NCBI GenBank assembly: GCA_021323335.1
Contig: JAJTCN010000001.1
Span: 1-64,000 of the forward strand
Reading direction: 5' to 3'
From: Ramlibacter sp.
GTDB lineage: Bacteria; Pseudomonadota; Gammaproteobacteria; Burkholderiales; Burkholderiaceae_C
DNA: 64,000 bases
Shown here: positions 1 through 8,155 of the stretch, in pieces
Layout: every line of letters starts with the position of its first letter
Position numbering within the stretch: the first letter of the stretch is position 1
Notes under the pieces: model-generated
What the model was told of the DNA's origin: nothing
The model's database searches: none
The model's input: the letters and a program-made list of their open reading frames with translations, nothing else
Translations under genes and position numbers: made by a program

Positions 1-439
1 GCCCTTCAAGATCCCGCTCTCCGTCCTCGTCGTCATCCACACGCCGGCGCTGGACGTGTTGCTGATCAACCGGGCCGACTCGCCCGGGCACTGGCAATCC
101 GTGACGGGGTCGAAGGACCGGGAGGACGAGCCGTTCAAGGAGACGGCGGCCCGCGAGGTGATGGAGGAGACCGGCATCGATTGCGCCGCAGGGCGGCTGG
201 TCGACTGGAACCTCGAGAACGTCTACGACATCTACCCGCACTACCTGCACCGCTACGCACCGGGCGTCGTGCGCAACCGCGAGCACGTGTTCGGCCTCAC
301 GGTGCCGGCCGGCACGCCGGTCACGCTGAACCCGCGCGAACACACCGCTTACCAGTGGTTGCCCTGGCGCAGGGCGGCGGACACCTGCTTCTCGCCGTCC
401 AACGCCGAAGCGATCCTGATGCTGCCAGAATTCATTTAA
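1..439 (+). CDS. nudB: Dihydroneopterin triphosphate diphosphatase NudB (Nudix), 5' partial
   Basis: The gene enters from the left edge; the first complete codon is at base 2 and the stop is 437-439. The visible 145 residues begin PFKIPLSVLVVIHTP, the usual NudB N-terminus, so only a few residues are missing. The Nudix signature is present as a G...E core followed by REVMEETGI, which binds the catalytic divalent metals. NudB removes pyrophosphate from dihydroneopterin triphosphate in folate synthesis, downstream of FolE, whose gene lies 5 kb away in this window. The stop TAA overlaps the next ATG by one base (TAATG), so translation of the next gene is probably coupled. A GTG inside the frame at 56 is unlikely to be the start because conserved residues precede it. 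The family call is firm; the substrate rests on similarity to NudB. Confidence 0.88.
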   Translation, partial: PFKIPLSVLVVIHTPALDVLLINRADSPGHWQSVTGSKDREDEPFKETAAREVMEETGIDCAAGRLVDWNLENVYDIYPHYLHRYAPGVVRNREHVFGLTVPAGTPVTLNPREHTAYQWLPWRRAADTCFSPSNAEAILMLPEFI

Positions 440-1167
440 TGCCCCTCCTCCGCATCGCCACCTACAACATCCACAAGGGCGTGCAAGGCCTGGGGCCGAC
501 GCGCCGGCTGGAGATCCACAACCTCGGCCATGCCGTGGAGCAGCTGGACGCCGACATCGTGTGCCTGCAGGAGGTGCGCAAGCTGCACCGCCGCGAGGAG
601 CGCTACTTCACCCGCTGGCCCGAGCTGCCGCAGGCGGAGTTCCTCTGCCCCGAGGGCTACTTCCCCGTTTACCAGACCAACGCGAAGACCAAGCACGGCG
701 AGCACGGCAACGCGCTGCTGTCACGCTGGCCGATCGTGTCGCATGGCCACGAGGACATGTCCGACCACCGCTTCGAGCAGCGCGGCCTGCTGCACGTGCA
801 GGTGCAGGTGGGGCGCCGCACCGTCCACGTCCTGTCGATCCACCTGGGGCTGATCGCCGCCAGCCGGCTGCGCCAGATCGAACAGATCGGCGCCTACATC
901 CAGCGCGAGATTCCGCGTACCGCGCCGGTGGTGGTGGCGGGCGATTTCAACGACTGGGGCGCCAAGCTGCGGCAGACCATGAACAAGCTGGGCCTGCAGG
1001 ACTTCGTCGGCGAGCGCGCGAACACCTTCCCGTCGCGGCTGCCGCTGACGCAGCTGGACTTCGTCTACGCGCGCGGCATGAAGCCCTCCGGCCTGGAGGT
1101 CCCGCGCGGGCGCATCTGGTGGCGCATGTCGGACCACCTCCCCCTGATCGCGGAGTTCAAGCTGTAG
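439..1167 (+). CDS. Endonuclease/exonuclease/phosphatase (EEP) family protein, YbhP-like
   Basis: A 242-residue protein with the EEP (DNase I-like) metal-dependent phosphodiesterase fold. Motifs run in order: TYNIHKG near the N-terminus, DADIVCLQEV with the metal-binding Glu, VAGDFNDWG with the Asp/Asn pair, and a C-terminal SDHLPLI with the catalytic His. No signal peptide or membrane segment is seen. It lies between nudB and clsB with one-base overlaps on both sides (TAATG and TAGTG). In E. coli the EEP gene ybhP also precedes clsB, so a role in phospholipid or envelope metabolism is more likely than DNA repair. The substrate cannot be read from sequence. Confidence 0.85.
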   Translation: MPLLRIATYNIHKGVQGLGPTRRLEIHNLGHAVEQLDADIVCLQEVRKLHRREERYFTRWPELPQAEFLCPEGYFPVYQTNAKTKHGEHGNALLSRWPIVSHGHEDMSDHRFEQRGLLHVQVQVGRRTVHVLSIHLGLIAASRLRQIEQIGAYIQREIPRTAPVVVAGDFNDWGAKLRQTMNKLGLQDFVGERANTFPSRLPLTQLDFVYARGMKPSGLEVPRGRIWWRMSDHLPLIAEFKL

Positions 1168-2387
1168 TGGCCCACCGCATTCCTCCACTGCGCAGCGGCC
1201 ACCACCTGCAGCTGCTGGAGGGGAGCGGCGAGTTGTTCCCCTCCATGGTGGCCACCATCGACGCCGCGCTGCGCGAGGTGCGGCTGGAGACCTACATCTT
1301 CGACTTCAGCGGCAGCGGCGCCGAAATCGCCTATGCGCTGGAGCGCGCGGCCCGCCGCGGCGTCACGGTGCAGGTGGTCGTCGACGGCCTCGGCTCGGGC
1401 GCGCTGCCGCCCGCGTCGGTGCAGCGCCTGGAGATGGCCGGGGTGCACTGGCATGTCTATTCGCCCACCGGCCCGCTGGGGCTGCTGTGGCCGGGCCAAT
1501 GGCGCCGGCTGCACCGCAAGCTGTGCGTGGTGGACGGCGTGGTGGGCTACTGCGGCGGCATCAACATCCTCGACGACTTCCACGACCCCAACCATGGCGC
1601 GCTGCAGGCGCCGCGTTTCGACTTCGCGGTGCGCGTGTCCGGCCCGCTGGTGGCCGGCATGCAGGAGGCCATGGAAAAGCTGTGGCGGCGCATCGAGGCG
1701 CTGCGGCGGCTGCGCTCGGCGCACCTGCGCGGCTCGCTCATCTCGCTGCGGGCGTCCGGCACGCGCGCGGCGATGCCGCCGCCCCGGGTGGCCAGCCACG
1801 GCCTGCCGCGCGCCAAGGCGGCGCTGCTGCTGCGGGACAACTTCCGCAACCGCACCGACATCGAGCGGGCCTACCTGCGCGCCATCGGCAGGGCCCGCGA
1901 GGAAATCATCATCGCTAACGCCTACTTCGTGCCGGGCGGGCGCATGCGGCGCGCCCTGGAGATGGCGGCCCGCCGCGGCGTGCGGGTGCACCTGCTGGTG
2001 CAGGGCCGCTACGAGTACTTCATGCAGTACTACGCGTCGCGGCCGGTGTTCGGCGCGATGTTGCGGGCGGGCGTGGAGATCACGGAGTACGAGCCGAGCT
2101 TCCTCCACGCCAAGGTGGCCGTGGTCGACGGCCATTGGGCTACGGTGGGTTCGTCGAACCTCGATCCACTGTCGCTGCTGCTGGCGCGCGAGGCCAACCT
2201 GGTGGTGGAGGACCGCGCGTTCGCGCAGCGGCTGCGCCACCGCCTGCTGCAGGCGGTGCAGCACGACGGCAGCCGCATGGAGGCGACCGCGTACGAGAGC
2301 CGCTCGCGCGCCACCCGCGCCAAGGAATGGGTGGCCCTGGTGCTGGTGCGGCTGGCCCTGGCGTTCCAGGGGAAGAAGTACCTGTGA
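1167..2387 (+). CDS. clsB: Cardiolipin synthase B (phospholipase D family)
   Basis: A 406-residue protein with two HKD (phospholipase D) motifs: HRKLCVVDG followed by GYCGGINILDD in the first half, and HAKVAVVDG followed by GSSNLDPLS in the second. ClsB transfers a phosphatidyl group to make cardiolipin at the inner membrane. The GTG start at 1167 overlaps the TAG of the EEP gene, and homology begins immediately after it (RSGHHLQLLEGSGELFPSM). The open frame continues far upstream, but that part is only the shadow of the EEP gene. The 3' end overlaps the exonuclease start by four bases (GTGA). A short hydrophobic tail (WVALVLVRLALAF) may help membrane contact. Confidence 0.9.
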   Translation: MAHRIPPLRSGHHLQLLEGSGELFPSMVATIDAALREVRLETYIFDFSGSGAEIAYALERAARRGVTVQVVVDGLGSGALPPASVQRLEMAGVHWHVYSPTGPLGLLWPGQWRRLHRKLCVVDGVVGYCGGINILDDFHDPNHGALQAPRFDFAVRVSGPLVAGMQEAMEKLWRRIEALRRLRSAHLRGSLISLRASGTRAAMPPPRVASHGLPRAKAALLLRDNFRNRTDIERAYLRAIGRAREEIIIANAYFVPGGRMRRALEMAARRGVRVHLLVQGRYEYFMQYYASRPVFGAMLRAGVEITEYEPSFLHAKVAVVDGHWATVGSSNLDPLSLLLAREANLVVEDRAFAQRLRHRLLQAVQHDGSRMEATAYESRSRATRAKEWVALVLVRLALAFQGKKYL

Positions 2388-3409
2388 GCGACCTGGTCGT
2401 GCAGCGGCCCGAGGGCCTGTATTGCCCGCCGGGCGATTTCTACATCGACCCGTGGCGGCCGGTGGCCCGCGCGGTCATCACCCACGCGCATTCGGACCAC
2501 GCCCGCGTCGGCAGCGGCCACTACCTGGCCGCCGCGCCGGCCGAAGGCGTGCTGCGCACGCGGCTGGGCGAGATCGACCTGCAGACCCTGCCGTACGGCG
2601 AGCGCATCCGGCACCATGGCGTGACCGTGTCGCTGCACCCGGCCGGCCACGTGCTCGGCTCGGCGCAGGTCCGGCTGGAACACGGCGGCCAGGTCTGGGT
2701 GGCCAGCGGCGACTACAAGGTGGCGCCCGACCCCACCTGCGACCCCTTCGAGCCGGTGCGCTGCGACGTCTTCATCACCGAGTCCACCTTCGGCCTGCCG
2801 ATCTATCGCTGGGCGCCGGACGAGGAGATCTTTGCCGGCATCAATGCCTGGTGGGCGCGCAATGCCAGCCACGGCCGCGCCAGCGTGCTCACCTGCTACA
2901 GCTTCGGCAAGGCGCAGCGCGTGCTCGCCGGCATCGACCCGTCGATCGGGCCGGTGATCGTGCATGGCGCGGTGCAGCCGCTCAACGAGGCCTATCGCGC
3001 CGCCGGCGTCGCGCTGCCGGAAACGCGCCTGGTCACCGAGGTCACGGACAAGGCGGACCTGCGGCGCTGCCTGGTGGTGTGTCCGCCCAGCGCCGCGGGC
3101 AGCCCCTGGATCCGCCGCTTCGGCGACGCGCAGACGGCTTTTGCCAGCGGCTGGATGCAGGTGCGCGGCAACCGCCGCCGCGGCGGCTACGACCGCGGCT
3201 TCGTGCTGTCGGACCACGCGGACTGGCCGGGCCTGATGCAGGCCATCGCCGCCACCGGAGCCCAGCGCGTGATCGTCACGCACGGCAGCGTGCCGGTGAT
3301 GGTGCGCTACCTGCGCGAGCGCGGGCTGCAGGCTGGATCGTTCGACACCGAGTACGGCGACGACGTGGTGGAGGCGGACCTGCCGGCCGGGCCGGAGGGC
3401 GCGGCGTGA
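2384..3409 (+). CDS. Ligase-associated DNA exonuclease (metallo-beta-lactamase/beta-CASP fold)
   Basis: A 341-residue protein of the ligase-associated exonuclease family. The metallo-beta-lactamase motif HAHSDHARVG lies near residue 35, followed by HPAGHVLGSAQ, SGDYK and FITESTFGLP. The beta-CASP part carries TCYSFGKAQR and ends with LSDHADW and VTHGSVPVM. Such enzymes are predicted 3'-end DNA processing nucleases working with an ATP-dependent ligase and an Lhr-type helicase. The GTG start overlaps the clsB stop by four bases, and its own stop overlaps the ligase start by four bases, so ligase and nuclease should be made together. The helicase partner is 11.6 kb downstream rather than adjacent. 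Confidence 0.9.
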   Translation: MSDLVVQRPEGLYCPPGDFYIDPWRPVARAVITHAHSDHARVGSGHYLAAAPAEGVLRTRLGEIDLQTLPYGERIRHHGVTVSLHPAGHVLGSAQVRLEHGGQVWVASGDYKVAPDPTCDPFEPVRCDVFITESTFGLPIYRWAPDEEIFAGINAWWARNASHGRASVLTCYSFGKAQRVLAGIDPSIGPVIVHGAVQPLNEAYRAAGVALPETRLVTEVTDKADLRRCLVVCPPSAAGSPWIRRFGDAQTAFASGWMQVRGNRRRGGYDRGFVLSDHADWPGLMQAIAATGAQRVIVTHGSVPVMVRYLRERGLQAGSFDTEYGDDVVEADLPAGPEGAA

Positions 3410-5130
3410 AGCGCTTCGCCCGCCTCTTCAGCGAGCTCGACGCGACCACCTCCACCAACGAGAAGGTGGAGGCGCTCACGCGCTACTTCGACGAAGCGCC
3501 GCCGCGCGACGCCGCCTGGGCCGTGTACTTCCTGTCCGGCGGCAAGCCGCGGCAGGTGGTCAAGACCGCGTCGCTGGTGACGCTGGCCTGCCAGATGGCG
3601 CAGATCGAATACTGGCTGTTCGACGAGGCCTACCAGCAGGTCGGCGACCTGGCCGAGACCATCGCGCTGGTGCTGCCGCGCGGCGACGAACCGTCCGACG
3701 TGGGGCTGGCCACCTGGGTGGAAGACCGGCTGCTGCCCTTGCGCGGCCTGCCGGAGGAAGAGGTCGCGCAGCGCGTGGCGGGCTACTGGCAGGAGCTGGA
3801 CACGCTGGGCCGCTTCCTCTTGATCAAGCTGGTGGGCGGCGGCTTCCGCGTCGGCGTCAGCAAGCTGCTGGTGCAGCGCGCGCTGGCGACGCATGCGGGC
3901 ATCGACGCCAAGCGCGTCGCCCAGCGGATGATGGGCTACACCGACGGCAAGGCGATGCCCTCGCCCGAGCGCTATGAGGCGCTGATCGCGAAAGCGGAAG
4001 AGGGCGTGCCGGAGCAGCGCGACGAGGGGCAGCCCTATCCCTTCTTCCTGGCGCACCAGCTCGACCTGCCGCCGGAGCTGTTCACGCCGCGCCTGGGGCC
4101 GGTGGGCGACTGGATGGTGGAGTGGAAGTACGACGGCATCCGCGGCCAGGTGGTCAAGCGCCACGGCAAGGTGTGGGTGTGGTCGCGCGGGGAGGAGCTG
4201 GTGACGGATCGCTTCCCGGAGATCGTCGCGCTCGCGCAGCAACTGCCGGATGGCACCGTCCTGGACGGCGAGATCCTGGTGTGGAAGGACGCGCCCGATC
4301 CGGAGTCCGGCGAGCTCCCCGACCGGCCCGCGCCTTTCTCGCTGCTGCAGCAGCGCATCGGCCGCAAGAACATCACCAGGAAGATCCTGGCCGAAGCGCC
4401 GGTGAGCTTCATGGCCTATGACCTGCTGGAGCAGGGCGGCGAGGACGTGCGCGGCTTGACGCAGCGCGAGCGGCGGCAACGGCTGGAAGCGTTGCTGGCG
4501 GGCACGCGCTTCCGGCTGTCGCCGGTGGAGACGGCGGCGTCGTGGCTGGAGTTCGCGCAGCGCCGCGGACAGTCGCGCGAGCGCGGCGTCGAGGGCTTCA
4601 TGCTCAAGCGGCAGGACGCCGCCTATGGCACGGGCCGCACCAAGGCGGAGGGCTTGTGGTGGAAGTGGAAGATCGAGCCGATGACGGTGGACTGCGTGCT
4701 GGTGTATGCGCAGGCCGGCCATGGGCGGCGGGCCTCCGTCTACACCGACTACACCTTCGCGGTGTGGAGCCGGCCGCCGGCGAGCAAGGAGGAAGCCGAC
4801 GCCGTGCTGGCCGCCATCGCCCGCAAGGAGCCGGCGCAGCCGGGGGCGTTGCAGCTGGTGGCTTTCGCGAAGGCGTATTCGGGGCTGACGGACGAGGAGT
4901 TCCGGAAGGTCGACGCCATCATCCGGAAGAACACCCTGGAGAAATTCGGCCCGGTGCGCAGCGTCAAGCCGAGCCTGGTGTTCGAGCTGGGCTTCGAAGG
5001 CATCAACCGCAGCCCCCGCCACAAGAGCGGCATCGCGGTGCGCTTCCCCCGGATGCTGCGGATCCGGCACGACAAGCCTGTACACGAAGCGGATTCTCTT
5101 GAACAACTTGAGACGTTGCTCAAGCTCTGA
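3406..5130 (+). CDS. ATP-dependent DNA ligase (ligase-associated repair module)
   Basis: A 574-residue ATP-dependent ligase. The adenylation motif EWKYDGIRGQ places the nucleotide-accepting Lys near residue 241. Further nucleotidyltransferase motifs follow: LDGEILVW, FMAYDLLE, EGFMLKR and WWKWK. The ~200 residues before them match the N-terminal DNA-binding domain of this ligase class, and the C-terminal OB-fold part ends VRFPRMLRIRHDKP. The GTG at 3406 overlaps the exonuclease stop. An open frame runs upstream to 1333, but it only mirrors clsB and the exonuclease. The enzyme seals nicks in repair and is not the essential NAD-dependent LigA. It is the last gene of the 1-5130 operon; a large hairpin follows. 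Confidence 0.93.
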   Translation: MKRFARLFSELDATTSTNEKVEALTRYFDEAPPRDAAWAVYFLSGGKPRQVVKTASLVTLACQMAQIEYWLFDEAYQQVGDLAETIALVLPRGDEPSDVGLATWVEDRLLPLRGLPEEEVAQRVAGYWQELDTLGRFLLIKLVGGGFRVGVSKLLVQRALATHAGIDAKRVAQRMMGYTDGKAMPSPERYEALIAKAEEGVPEQRDEGQPYPFFLAHQLDLPPELFTPRLGPVGDWMVEWKYDGIRGQVVKRHGKVWVWSRGEELVTDRFPEIVALAQQLPDGTVLDGEILVWKDAPDPESGELPDRPAPFSLLQQRIGRKNITRKILAEAPVSFMAYDLLEQGGEDVRGLTQRERRQRLEALLAGTRFRLSPVETAASWLEFAQRRGQSRERGVEGFMLKRQDAAYGTGRTKAEGLWWKWKIEPMTVDCVLVYAQAGHGRRASVYTDYTFAVWSRPPASKEEADAVLAAIARKEPAQPGALQLVAFAKAYSGLTDEEFRKVDAIIRKNTLEKFGPVRSVKPSLVFELGFEGINRSPRHKSGIAVRFPRMLRIRHDKPVHEADSLEQLETLLKL

Positions 5131-5146
5131 GAGGAATCCGAAGGCA

Positions 5147-5243
5147 AGGACGCAAAAGTCGCAAAAGCTACGCAAAAGTCGCGAAAGAACTTCCGGAAGC
5201 CCTTTTGCGACTTTTGCGCAACCTTTGCGACTTTTGCGTCCGG
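5147..5243. repeat. Large imperfect inverted repeat after the DNA ligase gene
   Basis: Two arms of about 42 bases (5147-5188 and 5201-5243) are near-perfect reverse complements. Each arm holds two tandem copies of a short unit reading CGCAAAAGTCG on the left and CGACTTTTGCG on the right, and the loop is about 12 bases. Transcribed in either direction it would form a long stem. It lies between the ligase stop and folE, so it could end the first operon or shield the mRNA 3' end. It has no U-run of the classical terminator kind. The internal tandem units suggest a repeat element rather than a plain terminator. Confidence 0.8.
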
Positions 5244-5288
5244 AAGTCCTTCGGCTGCCCTGTTTTTCCCCCAGTGTTACAGTCACAA

Positions 5289-6020
5289 ATGCTCATGAAA
5301 GCCGACCCGTCCAGCCAGTTGACGCCCGCCCTCCCGGACGAGGGAACGCCCGTGTCCGTCAAGATCCGCGAGCGGGTCCTGGCGGCGCGCAAGCGGTTTC
5401 ATTCCAATGACAACATCGCCGAGTTCATCGAACCCGGCGAGATGGAAGCGCTGCTCGACGAAGTCGAAGTGAAGATGCAGGGCGTGCTGGACAGCATGGT
5501 CATCGACACCACCAACGACCACAACACCGGCGACACCGCCCGGCGCGTGGCCAAGATGTACCTGAACGAGGTGTTCCGCGGCCGCTACGTCAAGGCGCCC
5601 ACGATCACCGAGTTCCCCAACGCCGAACACCTCAACGAGCTGATGATCGTCGGCCCGATCACCGTGCGCTCGGCCTGCAGCCACCACCTGTGCCCCGTCA
5701 TCGGCAAGCTGTGGATCGGCGTCATGCCCAACGAGCACACCAACGTGATCGGCCTGTCCAAGTACGCGCGCCTGGCCGAATGGATCATGGGCCGCCCCCA
5801 GATCCAGGAAGAGGCCGTCGTGCAGCTGGCCGACCTGATCATGGAGAAGACCCAGCCCGATGGCCTGGCCCTGGTGATGGAGGCGCGCCACTACTGCATG
5901 GCCTGGCGCGGCGTGAAGGACCTGGACAGCAAGATGATCAACTCGGTGATGCGCGGCGCGTTCCTCAAGAACTCCGACCTGCGCCGCGAGTTCCTGGCGC
6001 TTCTTCCCCAGAAGGACTGA
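5289..6020 (+). CDS. folE: GTP cyclohydrolase I
   Basis: A 243-residue FolE, the first enzyme of tetrahydrofolate synthesis, converting GTP to 7,8-dihydroneopterin triphosphate. The zinc-binding segment SACSHHLCP and the downstream GKLWIGVMP, GLSKYARL and ARHYCMAWRG match the family. The ATG at 5289 is chosen because upstream in-frame sequence lies in the preceding inverted repeat; a second ATG at 5295 is equally possible. The N-terminal 50 residues are variable, as usual in this family. The stop at 6018-6020 is one base before the BLUF gene start. NudB, the next enzyme for this product, is encoded at the left edge of the window. Confidence 0.95.
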   Translation: MLMKADPSSQLTPALPDEGTPVSVKIRERVLAARKRFHSNDNIAEFIEPGEMEALLDEVEVKMQGVLDSMVIDTTNDHNTGDTARRVAKMYLNEVFRGRYVKAPTITEFPNAEHLNELMIVGPITVRSACSHHLCPVIGKLWIGVMPNEHTNVIGLSKYARLAEWIMGRPQIQEEAVVQLADLIMEKTQPDGLALVMEARHYCMAWRGVKDLDSKMINSVMRGAFLKNSDLRREFLALLPQKD

Positions 6021-6021
6021 C

Positions 6022-6444
6022 ATGCTGGTCCGCCTCCTCTATTGCAGCCGCTCGGTGGACACCTCCGCCGCGGCGATCGAATCCATCCTGTCGCAATCGC
6101 GCCAGCACAACCCGGTCAGCGGCATCACCGGCATCCTCTGCTACGGCGACGGCATCTTCCTGCAATGCATCGAAGGCGGCCGCATGCAGGTGAGCGACCT
6201 GTTCGGCAGCATCCAGAAGGACCCGCGCCACAAGGACGTCGCGCTGCTGTACTTCGAGGAAATCCTCGAGCGCCGTTTCGGCGGCTGGAGCATGGGCCAG
6301 GTGAACATCTCCAAGCTCAATCACTCGGTGCTGCTGAAGTACTCCGAGAAGGCGGAGCTCGACCCCTACGCCATCCCCGGCAAGGTCTCGCTGTCGCTGC
6401 TGGAAGACCTGGCCGCCACCGCCGCCATCTGCGGCCGCAGCTGA
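6022..6444 (+). CDS. BLUF-domain blue-light sensor protein
   Basis: A 140-residue protein made of a single BLUF domain plus a short C-terminal extension. The flavin photocycle residues are at the expected places: Tyr7 (RLLYCS), Asn30 (RQHNP) and Gln48 (IFLQCIEGG), with the family core GITGILCYGDG between them. BLUF domains bind FAD and shift the hydrogen bonding of Gln and Tyr on blue-light absorption. There is no EAL or cyclase output domain, so it must signal to a partner protein. The gene starts one base after the folE stop, implying co-transcription. Whether light sensing acts on pterin synthesis is not known. Confidence 0.9.
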   Translation: MLVRLLYCSRSVDTSAAAIESILSQSRQHNPVSGITGILCYGDGIFLQCIEGGRMQVSDLFGSIQKDPRHKDVALLYFEEILERRFGGWSMGQVNISKLNHSVLLKYSEKAELDPYAIPGKVSLSLLEDLAATAAICGRS

Positions 6445-6456
6445 AGCCCCGGCCGC

Positions 6457-7338
6457 ATGCCCGCCGGCGCGCTGGCCCTGGTGCTGCTCGCCGGCCTGAT
6501 CCACGCCAGCTGGAACATCGCCGCCAAGAAGGCGGGCGGCGACATCCGCTTCGCCTTCTTCACCACCGCCATCGTCCTCGTGGCCTGGGGCCCGCTCGGC
6601 CTGTGGCTGGCGTGGCGCCACGTCCCGTCCTGGGGCGTCACCGAGTGGTCGCTGGTGCTCGCCAGCGCGCTGCTGCACAGCGGCTACTACCTGTTCCTGC
6701 TGCGCGGCTACCGCAAGGCGGACCTGACGGTCGTCTATCCGCTCGCCCGCGGCTCCGGCCCGCTGCTGTCGTCGGTGGCCGCGATCATCCTGCTGGGCGA
6801 GCAGATCTCCGCGCTCGGCGCCTTGGGCATCGCAGGGGTCGTCGGCGGGGTGTTCCTGGTGGCGGGCGGGCCGTCGCTGTGGCATCGCAGCCATGACCCC
6901 GAGGCCCGCCGCCGCCTGCGCAAGGGCATGGTGTACGGCTTGCTCACCGGGGCTTTCATCGCCTCGTACACCGTGGTGGATGGCTACGCGGTGAAGGTGG
7001 TGCTGATCTCGCCCATCCTCGTGGACTACATGGGCGCGTTCCTGCGCATCTTCGTGCTGGCGCCCTCGGTGGCGCGCGACCTGCCGACGGTGCGCAGCCA
7101 CTGGCAGGCGCAGTGGAAGTACGCCCTGTTCGTGGGCATCGTGAGCCCCATTTCCTACGTGCTGGTGCTCTATGCGATGCAGTCCGCGCCGCTGTCGCAC
7201 GTGGCGCCCGCGCGCGAGGTGTCGATGCTGTTCGCGGCGCTGATCGGCGGGCAGCTGCTGGGCGAGGGCGACCGCTGGCTGCGGCTGGCGGGCGCCGGCT
7301 GCATCGCCGCGGGCGTGATGGCGCTGGCCCTGGGTTGA
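6457..7338 (+). CDS. EamA-family (DMT superfamily) inner-membrane transporter
   Basis: A 293-residue protein of about ten hydrophobic segments in two similar halves, the architecture of EamA drug/metabolite transporters. The first repeat begins ALALVLLAGLIHASWNIAAKK; the second begins near residue 150 after a short loop (SHDPEARRRLRKG). Conserved YPLARGSGPLLSS and LLGEQ in the first half and LLGEGDRW in the second fit the family. The substrate is unknown; members export amino acids, metabolites or toxic compounds. It starts 12 bases after the BLUF gene and is followed by the DUF429 gene at 7 bases, so folE-BLUF-eamA-DUF429 look like one transcription unit. Confidence 0.88.
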   Translation: MPAGALALVLLAGLIHASWNIAAKKAGGDIRFAFFTTAIVLVAWGPLGLWLAWRHVPSWGVTEWSLVLASALLHSGYYLFLLRGYRKADLTVVYPLARGSGPLLSSVAAIILLGEQISALGALGIAGVVGGVFLVAGGPSLWHRSHDPEARRRLRKGMVYGLLTGAFIASYTVVDGYAVKVVLISPILVDYMGAFLRIFVLAPSVARDLPTVRSHWQAQWKYALFVGIVSPISYVLVLYAMQSAPLSHVAPAREVSMLFAALIGGQLLGEGDRWLRLAGAGCIAAGVMALALG

Positions 7339-7345
7339 CGACGCG

Positions 7346-8155
7346 ATGATGCTGCTCGGCTGCGACTTCTCCAGCTCGCCCACGCGGCGCAAGCCGATCG
7401 TGCTGGCCATCGGCGCCGTCGCCGGCAGCCGCGTGCAGCTCACGCGCCTCGAGAACATCGAGACGCTGGCCGCCTTCGGCGACTGGCTGCGCCAGCCGCA
7501 AGCCTGGGTGGGCGGCTTCGACTTTCCCTTCGGCCTGCCGCGCGAGCTGGTCGAGCACCTCGGCTGGCCCACCACCTGGCGGGAGTGCATCCGGCACTAC
7601 GCCGGCCTCACGCGGCCGCAGATCCGCGACACCTTCGCCGCCTACACCGCGGCGCGTCCGGTGGGCGGCAAGTTCGCGCACCGGCGCTTCGACAAGCTGG
7701 CGGGCTCCAGCCCGTCGATGAAGTGGGTCAACCCGCCGGTGGCCTACATGCTGCACGCGGCCGTCCCGCTGCTGCTCGACGCCGGCGTCCACATCCCCGG
7801 GCTGCACGAGGGCGACCCGCAGCGCGTCGCGCTGGAGGCTTACCCGGGCCTGCTGGCGCGCGAGCTGATCGGCCGCCGCAGCTACAAGAGCGACGACAAG
7901 GCCCGGCAGGACGCCGACCGCCTGATCGCCCGCAAGGACCTCATCACCGCCCTCGAGCAGGGCCGCACGCGCCTGGGCCTGCGCCTGAAGGTGACGCATG
8001 CCCAGCACGACGCGCTGGTGGAGGACGCCAGCGGCGACCGGCTGGATGCCGTGCTGTGCCTGCTGCAGGCGGCGTGGGCCGCGCGGCACGGAGCGCCGGC
8101 CTATGGGCTGCCGGCCGACCTGGACCCGCTGGAAGGCTGGATCGTCAGCGCCTGA
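7346..8155 (+). CDS. DUF429 family protein
   Basis: A 269-residue soluble protein of the DUF429 family, whose function is unknown. Family features seen are the N-terminal LLGCDFSSSPTRRKP with an acidic residue on an RNase H-like first strand, GGFDFPFGLP in the middle, EAYPGLLARELIG, and near the C-terminus the acidic SGDRLDAVLCLLQAAW. The spacing of Asp residues suggests a nuclease-like fold, which is an inference. It ends the co-directional group beginning with folE. Its last 11 bases overlap the 3' end of the convergent acyl-CoA ligase gene. Confidence 0.85.
   Translation: MMLLGCDFSSSPTRRKPIVLAIGAVAGSRVQLTRLENIETLAAFGDWLRQPQAWVGGFDFPFGLPRELVEHLGWPTTWRECIRHYAGLTRPQIRDTFAAYTAARPVGGKFAHRRFDKLAGSSPSMKWVNPPVAYMLHAAVPLLLDAGVHIPGLHEGDPQRVALEAYPGLLARELIGRRSYKSDDKARQDADRLIARKDLITALEQGRTRLGLRLKVTHAQHDALVEDASGDRLDAVLCLLQAAWAARHGAPAYGLPADLDPLEGWIVSA

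Noticed and set aside
1333-3405. Open frame continuing 2 kb upstream of the DNA ligase start
   Set aside because: It is the +1 shadow of clsB and the exonuclease, rich in Arg/Ala/Cys, with no ligase homology before 3406.
5147-5243. CRISPR-like repeat array
   Set aside because: The repeats are inverted arms of one palindrome, only two units per arm, without regular spacers.
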